This document shows, one piece after another, positions 45,580 through 53,353 of a DNA stretch of 64,000 nt (position 1 is the stretch's first letter; every line of letters begins with the position of its first letter). Origin of the DNA: Metabacillus sediminilitoris (GTDB taxonomy: Bacteria > Bacillota > Bacilli > Bacillales > Bacillaceae); NCBI RefSeq assembly GCF_009720625.1, contig NZ_CP046266.1:5375501-5439500 (forward strand). Direction: 5' to 3'. The notes below the pieces were generated by a model. That model worked only from the letters and a program-made list of their open reading frames with translations. It was not told the DNA's origin and did not search any database. A program made the translations under genes and the position numbers.

Positions 45580-46227
45580 TTAAGAAATTGCATTTGCTTC
45601 TTCATTTTTCAGCTGTTTTTCAAGTTCGGCAATACGGCCGTCGATTGTATTGCGGTGGTACGCGGAGTTTACTTGATGCTCTAAACGATCAAGGTAGTTT
45701 TCCATTTCTTCAAATCTAGAAATTGCCTTAGTAGAATAACTATTATTATCAACAACTTTATTCATTCTGTGATGAGCACGGGCAATATTTTCTCTTCCCA
45801 TAAGCTCCATACGCTTAATATGCATATCTTTTAGCTTATGCTTCATCTCTTCATATTTTTGTTCAAGCTCATCAAGCTGGCGTGATGTTTGTTGAAGCGA
45901 TTCTTCTAGACGTGCTGCACGCTCCTCATAATGGACTTGCTCTTTTAATGCAAATTGATAAAGATCCTCTTCACCAGCTTTCGAAGCAATTTCAGCTTGA
46001 TACTTACGCTTCTCTGCTAGATGTGCTGCCTCTTTATACTCACGGTTAAATTCCTCTTTCAATAAATATTGGCGTTCAACTAGTTTTCGAACCTTTTCCG
46101 TTTCAGCTTCACATTGTCGTAAATAATGATTAAGAACTGAGATTGGATTTTTTTGTTCCTTTTGATCTAACGCCTCATGTAAATCAGCAGTAATTGAGTC
46201 CTTGATTCGAGTAAAAATATTAGCCAT
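45580..46227 (-). CDS. liaH: Phage-shock protein A homologue LiaH
   Basis: The 215-residue protein is almost entirely helical coiled coil of the PspA/IM30 family (MANIFTRIKDSITADLHEALDQKE at the start). LiaH forms large rings that protect the membrane under cell-wall stress. AAGGAG precedes the ATG at 46227; upstream codons in the same frame belong to the intergenic repeat. liaI lies upstream. Confidence 0.92.
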   Translation of the reverse strand: MANIFTRIKDSITADLHEALDQKEQKNPISVLNHYLRQCEAETEKVRKLVERQYLLKEEFNREYKEAAHLAEKRKYQAEIASKAGEEDLYQFALKEQVHYEERAARLEESLQQTSRQLDELEQKYEEMKHKLKDMHIKRMELMGRENIARAHHRMNKVVDNNSYSTKAISRFEEMENYLDRLEHQVNSAYHRNTIDGRIAELEKQLKNEEANAIS

Positions 46228-46257
46228 TTTTAATCTCTCCTTATTTAAATTATTTTT

Positions 46258-46386
46258 CGTTTTGATGTCTAGCTCCAGCGCTAACACATCGAGGTCACAA
46301 GCCACTCATAGATTCAAGGTAAAGAACACCTTCATTTTATAAGCGTCTTATTTTCCCTGGGTTGATCACGCTCTTACGCTTTTCTA
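46258..46386 (-). repeat. Hairpin repeat touching the liaI stop
   Basis: Read on the minus strand it starts AGAAAAGCGTAAGAGCG one base after the liaI stop and ends TAGCGCTGGAGCTAGA. The inner stems are partly decayed (GAAGGT/ACCTTG). Confidence 0.7.
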
Positions 46387-46387
46387 A

Positions 46388-46738
46388 TTAATAGTTTCCT
46401 TTTAAGTCATTCCATTCTTTTTCAAAGTTTGTGAATGGATCATTATCTTCTTTCACTTTTGCAGCTTTAGGTTTGTTCCAATTTTTATAGACAACATATA
46501 AGACATAAACAGCAACAAATCCTAAGATCGCTGGCAGATTAGATGCTGATGCAAATAACGCAATGATACCGATAGTTGCTAAGATTACTTTGTTGAAGGT
46601 TGAATCAGTTTTGATGAAGCCTTTATAGGCGAAATACATGATGAGCAAGCTGATCCCGAGTGCGATCATCGGGGCAAGATTTGACAGCAACACGATCACT
46701 GCCACCCCGCCTAATAGTAAGTAACCAAATTTTTTCAT
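46388..46738 (-). CDS. liaI: Membrane protein LiaI
   Basis: The 116-residue protein has about four hydrophobic segments and a charged tail ending FEKEWNDLKGNY. LiaI anchors LiaH at the membrane. Position ahead of liaH and the size class identify it. AGGAGG precedes the ATG. A LiaR site should lie in the 195 bases upstream, but I could not identify one with confidence. Confidence 0.85.
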   Translation of the reverse strand: MKKFGYLLLGGVAVIVLLSNLAPMIALGISLLIMYFAYKGFIKTDSTFNKVILATIGIIALFASASNLPAILGFVAVYVLYVVYKNWNKPKAAKVKEDNDPFTNFEKEWNDLKGNY

Positions 46739-46933
46739 TACTTGTTTCCTCCTTTCGTTTGCTATGTCCTTATCTTACCTACATTTGAAAGTCCTCATAA
46801 CGAGCCCCAGCTTTATTTTGATCTAAGACTTGAGACGTAGTGTGGATCAGACCTGTATAAAAAAGGGTTTATTCATACATGTTTTTATCCAAATTGGGTA
46901 AAAATTAACTGTATAACTAAAGGAGGGTTTCAA

Positions 46934-48475
46934 TTGACAGAAGAATTTCCACAAGGGAAAATGCCATTTGAACCAGAACCATATTGGAGAGAGTCAGCTC
47001 AGCTAAAGACATTCCCTGCGCTTTCAATCGATACAGAGGTTGATGTTGCGATAGTAGGCGGCGGAATTACAGGTATTACAACCGCTTATTTATTAACAAA
47101 GCAGGGACTAAAGGTAGCTGTTTTAGAAGCAGATCAAGTCCTGAATGGTACAACTGGACACACAACTGCAAAGGTAACAGCACAGCATGGTTTAATTTAT
47201 GATGAATTTATTCAGCATCTAGGTGTTGAGAAGTCCAAACAGTATTATGAAGCGAACAGCAATGCCCTTCAATTTGTCCGCCAAACAGTAAAAGACCTGC
47301 AAATCGAGTGTGATTTAACAGATGAAGATGCCTACATATATGCCATAAGTGATCAATATTTACAGAAAGTCAGGAAGGAACATGATGCCTATCAAAAGCT
47401 TGGCATCCCTAGCGAGTTTACCGAAAATATCCCTTTGCCTATTGATGTCAAAGGAGCTATTGTGATGAAAGACCAAGCTCAATTTCACCCGATCAAGTTT
47501 TTAGAAGCACTCGTAAATGAAATAACAAAGGCTGGCGGAGAAATTTATGAGCAAACAACAGCTGTTAATATTGATCAAACAACACCAAAGCCTATGGTTA
47601 TTACCAGGGAAGGACGCCGAGTAACGTGTAAATATGCCATTTCATGTTCACATTTTCCTTTTTTTGATGGGAAAGGCTTTTACTTTACAAGATTACATGC
47701 TGAGCGCTCCTATGTATTAGGGGTACGAACAAAATACGAATTTCCTGGCGGGATGTATTATAGTGCTGATTCCCCTAGAAGGTCATTACGCTATACGCCA
47801 TTCAACGGCGAGAAGTTAATCCTTATTAGCGGTGATGGTCATAAAACAGGTGAAGGCACACCAACTTTTACACATTACAAGGCCCTAGAAGAGTTTGGAC
47901 AGGATGTAATGGGAATTGAGGAAATTAAGTATCGCTGGTCAGCACAGGATCTTTATACATTAGATAAAGTACCTTATGTAGGACCCATCACATCTAATAA
48001 GCCAAATATTCTTGTTGCAACAGGTTACCGAAAGTGGGGAATGTCAAACGGTATTGCCGCTGCACACCTATTACGTGATCTTGTTTTAGAAAAAGAAAAT
48101 CCTTACCAGGACTTATATAGCCCTTCACGCTTTTACGCAGACCCGAGCATCAAACAATTCCTTATGAAAAACTTAGATGTAGCAGGTCACCTCATTGAAG
48201 GAAAAATTGATATTGCAGATAAACGAATTGAAGACATTCGAAATGACGAAGGCTCAGTCGTCGTTATTAATGGAAAAAGAGCCGGTTGCTACAAAGACGC
48301 TGACGGAAATTTGAATCTTGTTGATACAACGTGTACACATATGGGATGTGAAGTCGAATGGAATAGTGGTGACCGCACTTGGGATTGCCCTTGCCATGGG
48401 TCAAGATTCTCTGTTCAAGGTGATGTCGTGGAGGGACCTGCTAAAAAGCCATTGAAGCGGGTGGATTTAGAGTAG
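46934..48475 (+). CDS. yhfW: FAD-dependent oxidoreductase with C-terminal Rieske domain
   Basis: The 513-residue protein has a DAO-type FAD domain (VAIVGGGITGITTAYLL near 38-54) and a C-terminal Rieske [2Fe-2S] domain with CTHMGC and CPCHGS. It matches the B. subtilis YhfW architecture, of unknown substrate. AAAGGAGG lies before a TTG start. It is divergent from liaI. Confidence 0.85.
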   Translation: MTEEFPQGKMPFEPEPYWRESAQLKTFPALSIDTEVDVAIVGGGITGITTAYLLTKQGLKVAVLEADQVLNGTTGHTTAKVTAQHGLIYDEFIQHLGVEKSKQYYEANSNALQFVRQTVKDLQIECDLTDEDAYIYAISDQYLQKVRKEHDAYQKLGIPSEFTENIPLPIDVKGAIVMKDQAQFHPIKFLEALVNEITKAGGEIYEQTTAVNIDQTTPKPMVITREGRRVTCKYAISCSHFPFFDGKGFYFTRLHAERSYVLGVRTKYEFPGGMYYSADSPRRSLRYTPFNGEKLILISGDGHKTGEGTPTFTHYKALEEFGQDVMGIEEIKYRWSAQDLYTLDKVPYVGPITSNKPNILVATGYRKWGMSNGIAAAHLLRDLVLEKENPYQDLYSPSRFYADPSIKQFLMKNLDVAGHLIEGKIDIADKRIEDIRNDEGSVVVINGKRAGCYKDADGNLNLVDTTCTHMGCEVEWNSGDRTWDCPCHGSRFSVQGDVVEGPAKKPLKRVDLE

Positions 48476-48541
48476 TTTTTATTGAAATCGTATCGATCTC
48501 GCCACATTAACATTAAGAGTTGCTGCCATATGGCAGGAATC

Positions 48542-48655
48542 TTGCAACTTCAGGGTTTGATTTTGCAACTTGTGAACTTATTTTTGCAACTTCCTGAAAA
48601 GATCTTGCAACTACATCACTTAATCTTGCAACTTTTCCATTTATTCTTGCATTCG
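48542..48655 (+). repeat. Second array of TTGCAACTT boxes with 21-bp period
   Basis: Boxes begin at 48542, 48563, 48584, 48605, 48626 and 48647, all exactly 21 bases apart; the last is degenerate (TTGCATTCG). The fifth box and its flank (AATCTTGCAACTTTTCCATT) are identical to the fifth box region of the array at 35703. Confidence 0.9.
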
Positions 48656-48665
48656 ATTAAATTAG

Positions 48666-48695
48666 ACAAAAAACAACGCCGCATTCCTGCGGCGT
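48666..48695 (-). terminator. Terminator of the luciferase-like oxidoreductase gene
   Basis: ACGCCGCA/TGCGGCGT form the same 8-bp stem as at 35866-35885, around TTCC; the minus strand continues TGTTTTTTG. Confidence 0.82.
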
Positions 48696-48698
48696 CTT

Positions 48699-49769
48699 CT
48701 ATTTACTTGTTGCCTTGCGAACGATCGGAGCAATTTTTGTAGCTAATAACTCAATACCTTCAGCAACCTTCTTGAATGGCATCCCGCCTATATCGATTTG
48801 GGCAATGAAACGTTGATGCCCAAACAGTTCGTATTGTTGAAGGATTTTTTCGATTATTTGCTGCGGGCTGCCGACAAACAATGCTGTATTTGAAGCGGTC
48901 ATTTGTTCGAAATCTTCCCTTGACATTCTGAATCCCATCCCGCGCTGGCGGTTAACATATGACCAGTAATTTGCATAGTAAGGGTAGAATTCATCCTTAG
49001 CTTGTTGTGTTGTGTTTGCAAAATATCCGTGTCCTGTAACACCGATTTTAAGAGCTTCCGGTTTATGACCCGCCTCTTTGCCTGCTTGACGATAAAGATC
49101 GACTAATGGTTTAAATCTGATTGGATCACCGCCAAGAATGGCCATTGCCATCCAAACGCCCAACCTGCCGGCACGGGCAGCACTTTCTGGTGTACCGCCT
49201 ACCCCAACCCAGACTGGCAATTCGTTCTGTACTGGACGCGGTGCAATTTCAGCATTTTTTAATGAGGAACGAAAACGGCCTGACCACGTGATCTTCTCGT
49301 TTTTGTTCAGCTTTAATAATAAATCGATATTTTCGGTAAACAGGGCATCGTAGTCATTTGTGTGATATCCGAATAGCGGAAATGATTCGACAAATGCACC
49401 TCTGCCCGCAATGATTTCAGCGCGCCCGTCTGAAAGGAGATCTAGTGTAGCAAAATCCTCAAACAAACGTACAGGATCAACTGTACTTAACACGGTTGTT
49501 GTGCTTGTTAATCGATTGTGCTTTGTTACCTGCGCAATAGCTGCCAAAACAACCGATGTAGCTGATACAGCATAGTCTAACCGGTGATGCTCACCAACTC
49601 CAAAAACATCAAGTCCAGCCCCGTCAGCGAGCTTTGCTGCTTCGATTATTTCCCTTATGCGCTGTTGGCTGCTTATGACTCTGCCTGTATGTGGATCAGG
49701 TCCTATATCTGCAAGTGAATAGAGTCCAATTTCGATCCCTGACTTTCTACTTCCGGTCTCCTCTTTCAT
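48699..49769 (-). CDS. LLM class flavin-dependent oxidoreductase
   Basis: The 356-residue protein belongs to the bacterial-luciferase-like family (FGVGEHHRLDYAVSATSVVLAAIA near 57-80; VWVGVGGTPESAARAGRLG near 190). It should use reduced flavin and oxygen on an unknown substrate. It follows the catE-like gene by 22 bases and is surely co-transcribed. GGAGG precedes the ATG. Confidence 0.85.
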   Translation of the reverse strand: MKEETGSRKSGIEIGLYSLADIGPDPHTGRVISSQQRIREIIEAAKLADGAGLDVFGVGEHHRLDYAVSATSVVLAAIAQVTKHNRLTSTTTVLSTVDPVRLFEDFATLDLLSDGRAEIIAGRGAFVESFPLFGYHTNDYDALFTENIDLLLKLNKNEKITWSGRFRSSLKNAEIAPRPVQNELPVWVGVGGTPESAARAGRLGVWMAMAILGGDPIRFKPLVDLYRQAGKEAGHKPEALKIGVTGHGYFANTTQQAKDEFYPYYANYWSYVNRQRGMGFRMSREDFEQMTASNTALFVGSPQQIIEKILQQYELFGHQRFIAQIDIGGMPFKKVAEGIELLATKIAPIVRKATSK

Positions 49770-49791
49770 TATAGTATTTACCTCCGCTTCA

Positions 49792-50640
49792 TTAGATTTG
49801 TAAGTAAATACGGTTTCCAGAAGGATCTAAGGTCACAAAAGAACCATTTTCTTCGCTAACAGCCGCACCCATATTGTTCAACTTTTCAACAACGCGCTTT
49901 CTTGCTTCTTCATTGTCGTAAATTAATGTGAAATAGTTAAGCCCGACACTATTTTCAGGAGGTGTTGGCGCACCAACTCCGGCCCAAGTGTTTAAGCCGA
50001 TATGATGATGGTATTTCCCTGTAGAGATGAAAAGTGCTTGGACTCCATAGCGACAAACCACTTCAAAACCTAATCCTTTCGTATAAAACTCTTCCGTTTG
50101 TTTCAATTCAGATACATGTAAATGAATATGACCCATGACTGTACCCGCTGGAAGACCCTTCCATGACTGTTCTTCCTCACTAGAAAGCAGGTCGCCGAAA
50201 TCTAATGGATCGACTGTCATGGCTACTTCGCCTTTGTTCCAATTCCACACAGAAGGATCCCGATCGATATAAATTTCAATGCCATTTCCATCTGGATCTG
50301 ATAAATATAAAGCTTCACTTACAAGGTGATCTGATGAACCAATTTGTATTCCATTATCAACAAAGTGTCTCACAATATTTGCTAAATCAGCGCGTTTCGG
50401 TAATAAAAGAGCAAAGTGATATAACCCTGTCGTATTCCTCTGTTTTGGAATAACGTTTTCCGGTTGTTCAATCGATAATATACTTGTTTTGCCATCAGCC
50501 GTTAGGTTAGCGGTTGTATTGGTTCTCTCAAGAATTTGAAAACCAATCACTTCTTGATAGTACTTTAGAGAGCGCTCTAAATTTTGCACCTTTATTTTCA
50601 CATGACCAACAAATGTATTTGGTTTACTATGAAATCCCAT
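49792..50640 (-). CDS. VOC family dioxygenase, catechol-2,3-dioxygenase (CatE) like
   Basis: The 282-residue protein has two glyoxalase-fold modules with the metal ligands of extradiol dioxygenases (GHVKIKV at 13, GHIHLHVSEL near 170, YHHHIGLNTWAG near 212, Glu in the last strand region). It resembles B. subtilis CatE (YfiE), which removes catechol. The partner gene is an LLM flavoprotein instead of catD. AGGAGG precedes the ATG. Confidence 0.82.
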   Translation of the reverse strand: MGFHSKPNTFVGHVKIKVQNLERSLKYYQEVIGFQILERTNTTANLTADGKTSILSIEQPENVIPKQRNTTGLYHFALLLPKRADLANIVRHFVDNGIQIGSSDHLVSEALYLSDPDGNGIEIYIDRDPSVWNWNKGEVAMTVDPLDFGDLLSSEEEQSWKGLPAGTVMGHIHLHVSELKQTEEFYTKGLGFEVVCRYGVQALFISTGKYHHHIGLNTWAGVGAPTPPENSVGLNYFTLIYDNEEARKRVVEKLNNMGAAVSEENGSFVTLDPSGNRIYLQI

Positions 50641-50777
50641 CTATATGACCTCCTGATTATTGTATCTTCATCTTCTGAATACGTTAGTTTTTTATTCTAT
50701 TGTTATCATTTACATTACCCACTTATTTTTACTACAAAAAACAAATATCTTTTTATTAGCTGGTTACTTTATGTAAG

Positions 50778-50808
50778 TTATTATATTTTTATAATAAGGT
50801 TTCGTCAA
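50778..50808 (-). promoter_or_regulatory. catE-like promoter overlapped by a palindromic operator
   Basis: On the minus strand TTGACG (50808-50803) and TATAAT (50785-50780) are 17 bases apart. A perfect palindrome TTATTATA-TTTT-TATAATAA (50778-50797) covers the -10 and most of the spacer, the position of a repressor site of the MarR/DUF24 kind. Confidence 0.75.
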
Positions 50809-50935
50809 GTAAAGCATTGAGATATGAAAGAAATGTGTGAATTTTTAACATGTAAAATTTCTACATAAACCTTCATTGTAAAGACCAATAATGGATAGAC
50901 TAAAATTATCATCACATAAAAGGAGACTTGGCAGC

Positions 50936-51085
50936 ATGGACAAAACAAACAATAAAAATAATGTGACAACTTCTTTTAAAGGGAAAGTATACCAAAGAAA
51001 ATCAGAAGCACTTTCAGAATACAATAAAACACTTCCTGGCGAGCCTCTTCCACAGCCAAAGGATTATGAAGAAATTGAGTATTAA
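50936..51085 (+). CDS. Hypothetical 49-residue protein
   Basis: The frame begins at the ATG at 50936 with AAAAGGAG ten bases upstream and encodes a polar peptide with a Lys-rich first half and a Pro/Glu-rich end (GEPLPQPKDYEEIEY). I recognise no family. The 15 upstream codons in frame have no ribosome site. A strong hairpin follows. Confidence 0.6.
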   Translation: MDKTNNKNNVTTSFKGKVYQRKSEALSEYNKTLPGEPLPQPKDYEEIEY

Positions 51086-51121
51086 TGGAGACAGAATCTG
51101 ATTTAGCTCTGTTAAATAAGA

Positions 51122-51178
51122 AAAGCTGAATCACCATGGATTGGGCTCCATGGGCACCCACCCTTGTGATTCAGCTTT
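51122..51178. terminator. Bidirectional terminator between small gene and nasF
   Basis: AAAGCTGAATCAC pairs perfectly with GTGATTCAGCTTT, with an inner CCATGG/CCATGG pairing. The minus strand runs into TTTCTTATTT. Confidence 0.8.
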
Positions 51179-51186
51179 AAATTTAC

Positions 51187-52659
51187 CTATTGTGTTTTTG
51201 CCATTACATTTACGCTTGCTTGTGTAAAAGGATTTATATTTTCAACCATCAATGTTGGTTTGAGACCATACATAGTCGCCGTTTGAAAGGCCTGTTTATT
51301 TAAGCAGATGACGCTGATTAATGGATCATTTAGATGACTGGATAACTCATAATGTTCAGCTTTCTTCATATACATGTGTACTGCATCACTCGAAGGTAAT
51401 AGAATCGTTGTGATGGCTGCATCATCAATCGATCTCTTAATCACCATGTCAAATCTTTCATCAATTGATGTTTCATAGACACTTGCATAATCATGTACCC
51501 CATACTTATAATCAAGCTTCCATCTTTGCTCATTTTTTATCTTTCCGCCTATGATTAATAGACTTCCGTCTGTATCCATATTGTCAGCAGATTGGGCTAT
51601 TAACCCTTTATTCTCTATGGCAATGATTGATGATGGCTGTAGACAATATAATTTTGCCTGTACGTGGCGGATGTCGATTTTGTTCTTTCTTAATAGGTTA
51701 AAAAAATGCGTTACCGCTTCTGTTGTCTTAAACAAAATTCTTCTATATGATGTTACCTTTTGTTTAACCGCACGATCTAACGCCTTCTCCTTTATTTCCC
51801 ATTTAGGAAATTCAATAACGTCTGCCCCTTTGTCAATTAAATCAGCAGCCATGCTCTTCTCATCAGCACTTCCTCGAGCAAGAAGGATTTGTTGGCCAAA
51901 TAACGGTTTTTTCTCAAACCATTTTGTTTTCTCTCTCGTCGCAACAATATCACCAACTAATGTGATGGCAGGATTTTCAATGTTTTCATCTCGTACCTTT
52001 TGAACAATTGAAGAAAGTGTTCCTTCAACACATTGCTGCCTGCTCCACGTACCCCACCTGATCACGATGACAGGGGTATTTGGTGACTTTCCGTTAAGAA
52101 TCAGGTTATCACAAATATGTTCTAGATTTGAAATCCCCATATAAAAAGCAATTGTTTGGACACCTCTAGCAAGTCCTTCCCAATCGATATCCGGTTTGCC
52201 GTTTTTTGATTTATCATGTGCTGTCACCATTGCAAATGAACCAGCATAGTCTCGATGTGTAACAGGGATGCCCGCATAAAGCGGTGCGGCAATCCCTGAT
52301 GTAATGCCCGGTACAATTTCAAAGTTCACATTGTAATCAGCAAGAACTTCTGCCTCTTCACCAACTCGGCCAAAGACACTTGGATCTCCGCCTTTTAGCC
52401 TTACGACCGTAAAACCTGCTAATGCCTTTTCCAATAATGTTTGGTTGATCTCGTCTTGCTTCATAAAATGGCGAGTTGGAAGTTTGCCGCAATAGATCAG
52501 TTCACAATTTGCTTTCGCATATTCCAGTAATCTAGGATTCACTAATCGATCATAAAGAATCACATCAGCTTTCTTAATCGCTTCTACTCCCTTTACTGTA
52601 ATCAGCTCACTATCACCAGGACCTGCACCAACTAAATACACTTTTCCTATCCCCATCAT
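51187..52659 (-). CDS. nasF: Uroporphyrinogen-III C-methyltransferase with HemD-like domain
   Basis: The enzyme makes precorrin-2 for the sirohaem of nitrite reductase. Residues 1-245 are a SAM-dependent methyltransferase (VYLVGAGPGDSELITVKG, VVRLKGGDPSVFGRVGEE, PGITSGIAAPLYAGIPVTHR). The rest has the two-lobed uroporphyrinogen-III synthase fold but is much diverged. The 490-residue length and the place at the end of the nas operon fit NasF. AGGAC precedes two adjacent ATGs. Confidence 0.9.
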   Translation of the reverse strand: MMGIGKVYLVGAGPGDSELITVKGVEAIKKADVILYDRLVNPRLLEYAKANCELIYCGKLPTRHFMKQDEINQTLLEKALAGFTVVRLKGGDPSVFGRVGEEAEVLADYNVNFEIVPGITSGIAAPLYAGIPVTHRDYAGSFAMVTAHDKSKNGKPDIDWEGLARGVQTIAFYMGISNLEHICDNLILNGKSPNTPVIVIRWGTWSRQQCVEGTLSSIVQKVRDENIENPAITLVGDIVATREKTKWFEKKPLFGQQILLARGSADEKSMAADLIDKGADVIEFPKWEIKEKALDRAVKQKVTSYRRILFKTTEAVTHFFNLLRKNKIDIRHVQAKLYCLQPSSIIAIENKGLIAQSADNMDTDGSLLIIGGKIKNEQRWKLDYKYGVHDYASVYETSIDERFDMVIKRSIDDAAITTILLPSSDAVHMYMKKAEHYELSSHLNDPLISVICLNKQAFQTATMYGLKPTLMVENINPFTQASVNVMAKTQ

Positions 52660-52759
52660 TTTAGTCCTCCCTTAGTATGTTAAGTAAGGGAAGGCATGCT
52701 TTCTAATAGGCTCACCATTCTATACTACCTTACTTTTGTTTAGTTCTCTTTTTAAAAAT

Positions 52760-52959
52760 AGGCTGTTTTCGCAAACTTTGTTGCTATTTACCAATTAATG
52801 CGGTGTGGTTGATTCCCTCTTCAGATGCTCGCTTTTTAGCGGGGCGGGCGGTGAGACTCCTCGGCGTTAACGCCTGCATGAGTCTCACCCTGTCCCACTG
52901 CTCCAATCAACCTGAAATAGTTTTTGTTTTAAAAGCAACAATCTCTTAGAAAAGAGCCT
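52760..52959. mobile_element. 200-bp MITE-like element with 26-bp inverted ends
   Basis: The ends 52760-52785 and 52934-52959 are imperfect inverted repeats starting AGGCTnTTTTC and ending TGTTGCT. Inside are GGTTGATT/AATCAACC (52807/52905) and GGTGAGACTC/GAGTCTCACC (52850-52859 with 52880-52889) around GGCGTTAACGCC. No frame is coded. The right end coincides with the stop codon of nasE. Confidence 0.7.
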
Positions 52960-53282
52960 TAAAATAAAAGATATACCTCTCCATCTTCTAATAGCGTTTC
53001 ATACGTTTTTACACAGCCAAAGTCCGGCTCTTGCACCTTTCCATCCTCAAGGCAGATTTTCCAGTCATGCATCGGGCAAAATACATGTTCACCACTTACA
53101 ATTCCTTCACTCAAAACTCCGCCTTTATGTGGGCATTTATTTTCAATCGCCTTGATTTTTCCATTGGAAAGTTTAAACACAGCTACTTCTTTATCTTTTT
53201 GTACTTGAACGGTTTTTCCAACTCGTTCTGGTAAATCCAACAGGGAACCAACATGTACCTTTGTCTTAATTAACTCCTTCAT
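52959..53282 (-). CDS. nasE: Nitrite reductase small subunit (Rieske type)
   Basis: The 107-residue NirD-type protein has the Rieske-like segment CPHKGG and CPMHDWKI. In assimilatory nitrite reductase it partners NasD. I start at the second ATG (53282), nine bases after AAGGAGG; the first ATG is too close to that site. It follows nasD by 71 bases. Confidence 0.92.
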   Translation of the reverse strand: MKELIKTKVHVGSLLDLPERVGKTVQVQKDKEVAVFKLSNGKIKAIENKCPHKGGVLSEGIVSGEHVFCPMHDWKICLEDGKVQEPDFGCVKTYETLLEDGEVYLLF

Positions 53283-53353
53283 GTCCATATTCCTCCTTGA
53301 CGAAATATTCTGTTATTTATGTGTATATTAAAAGAACGTTCGTATAAACGGGT

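Noticed and set aside
46801..46860. LiaR operator upstream of liaI
   Set aside because: The partial direct repeats GGTCTGATC and AGTCTTAGATC are suggestive, but I cannot match them to a defined LiaR site.
48482..48742. Plus-strand frame with LQLxxLI repeats
   Set aside because: It has the same cause as at 35665 and runs through the terminator into the next gene on the opposite strand.
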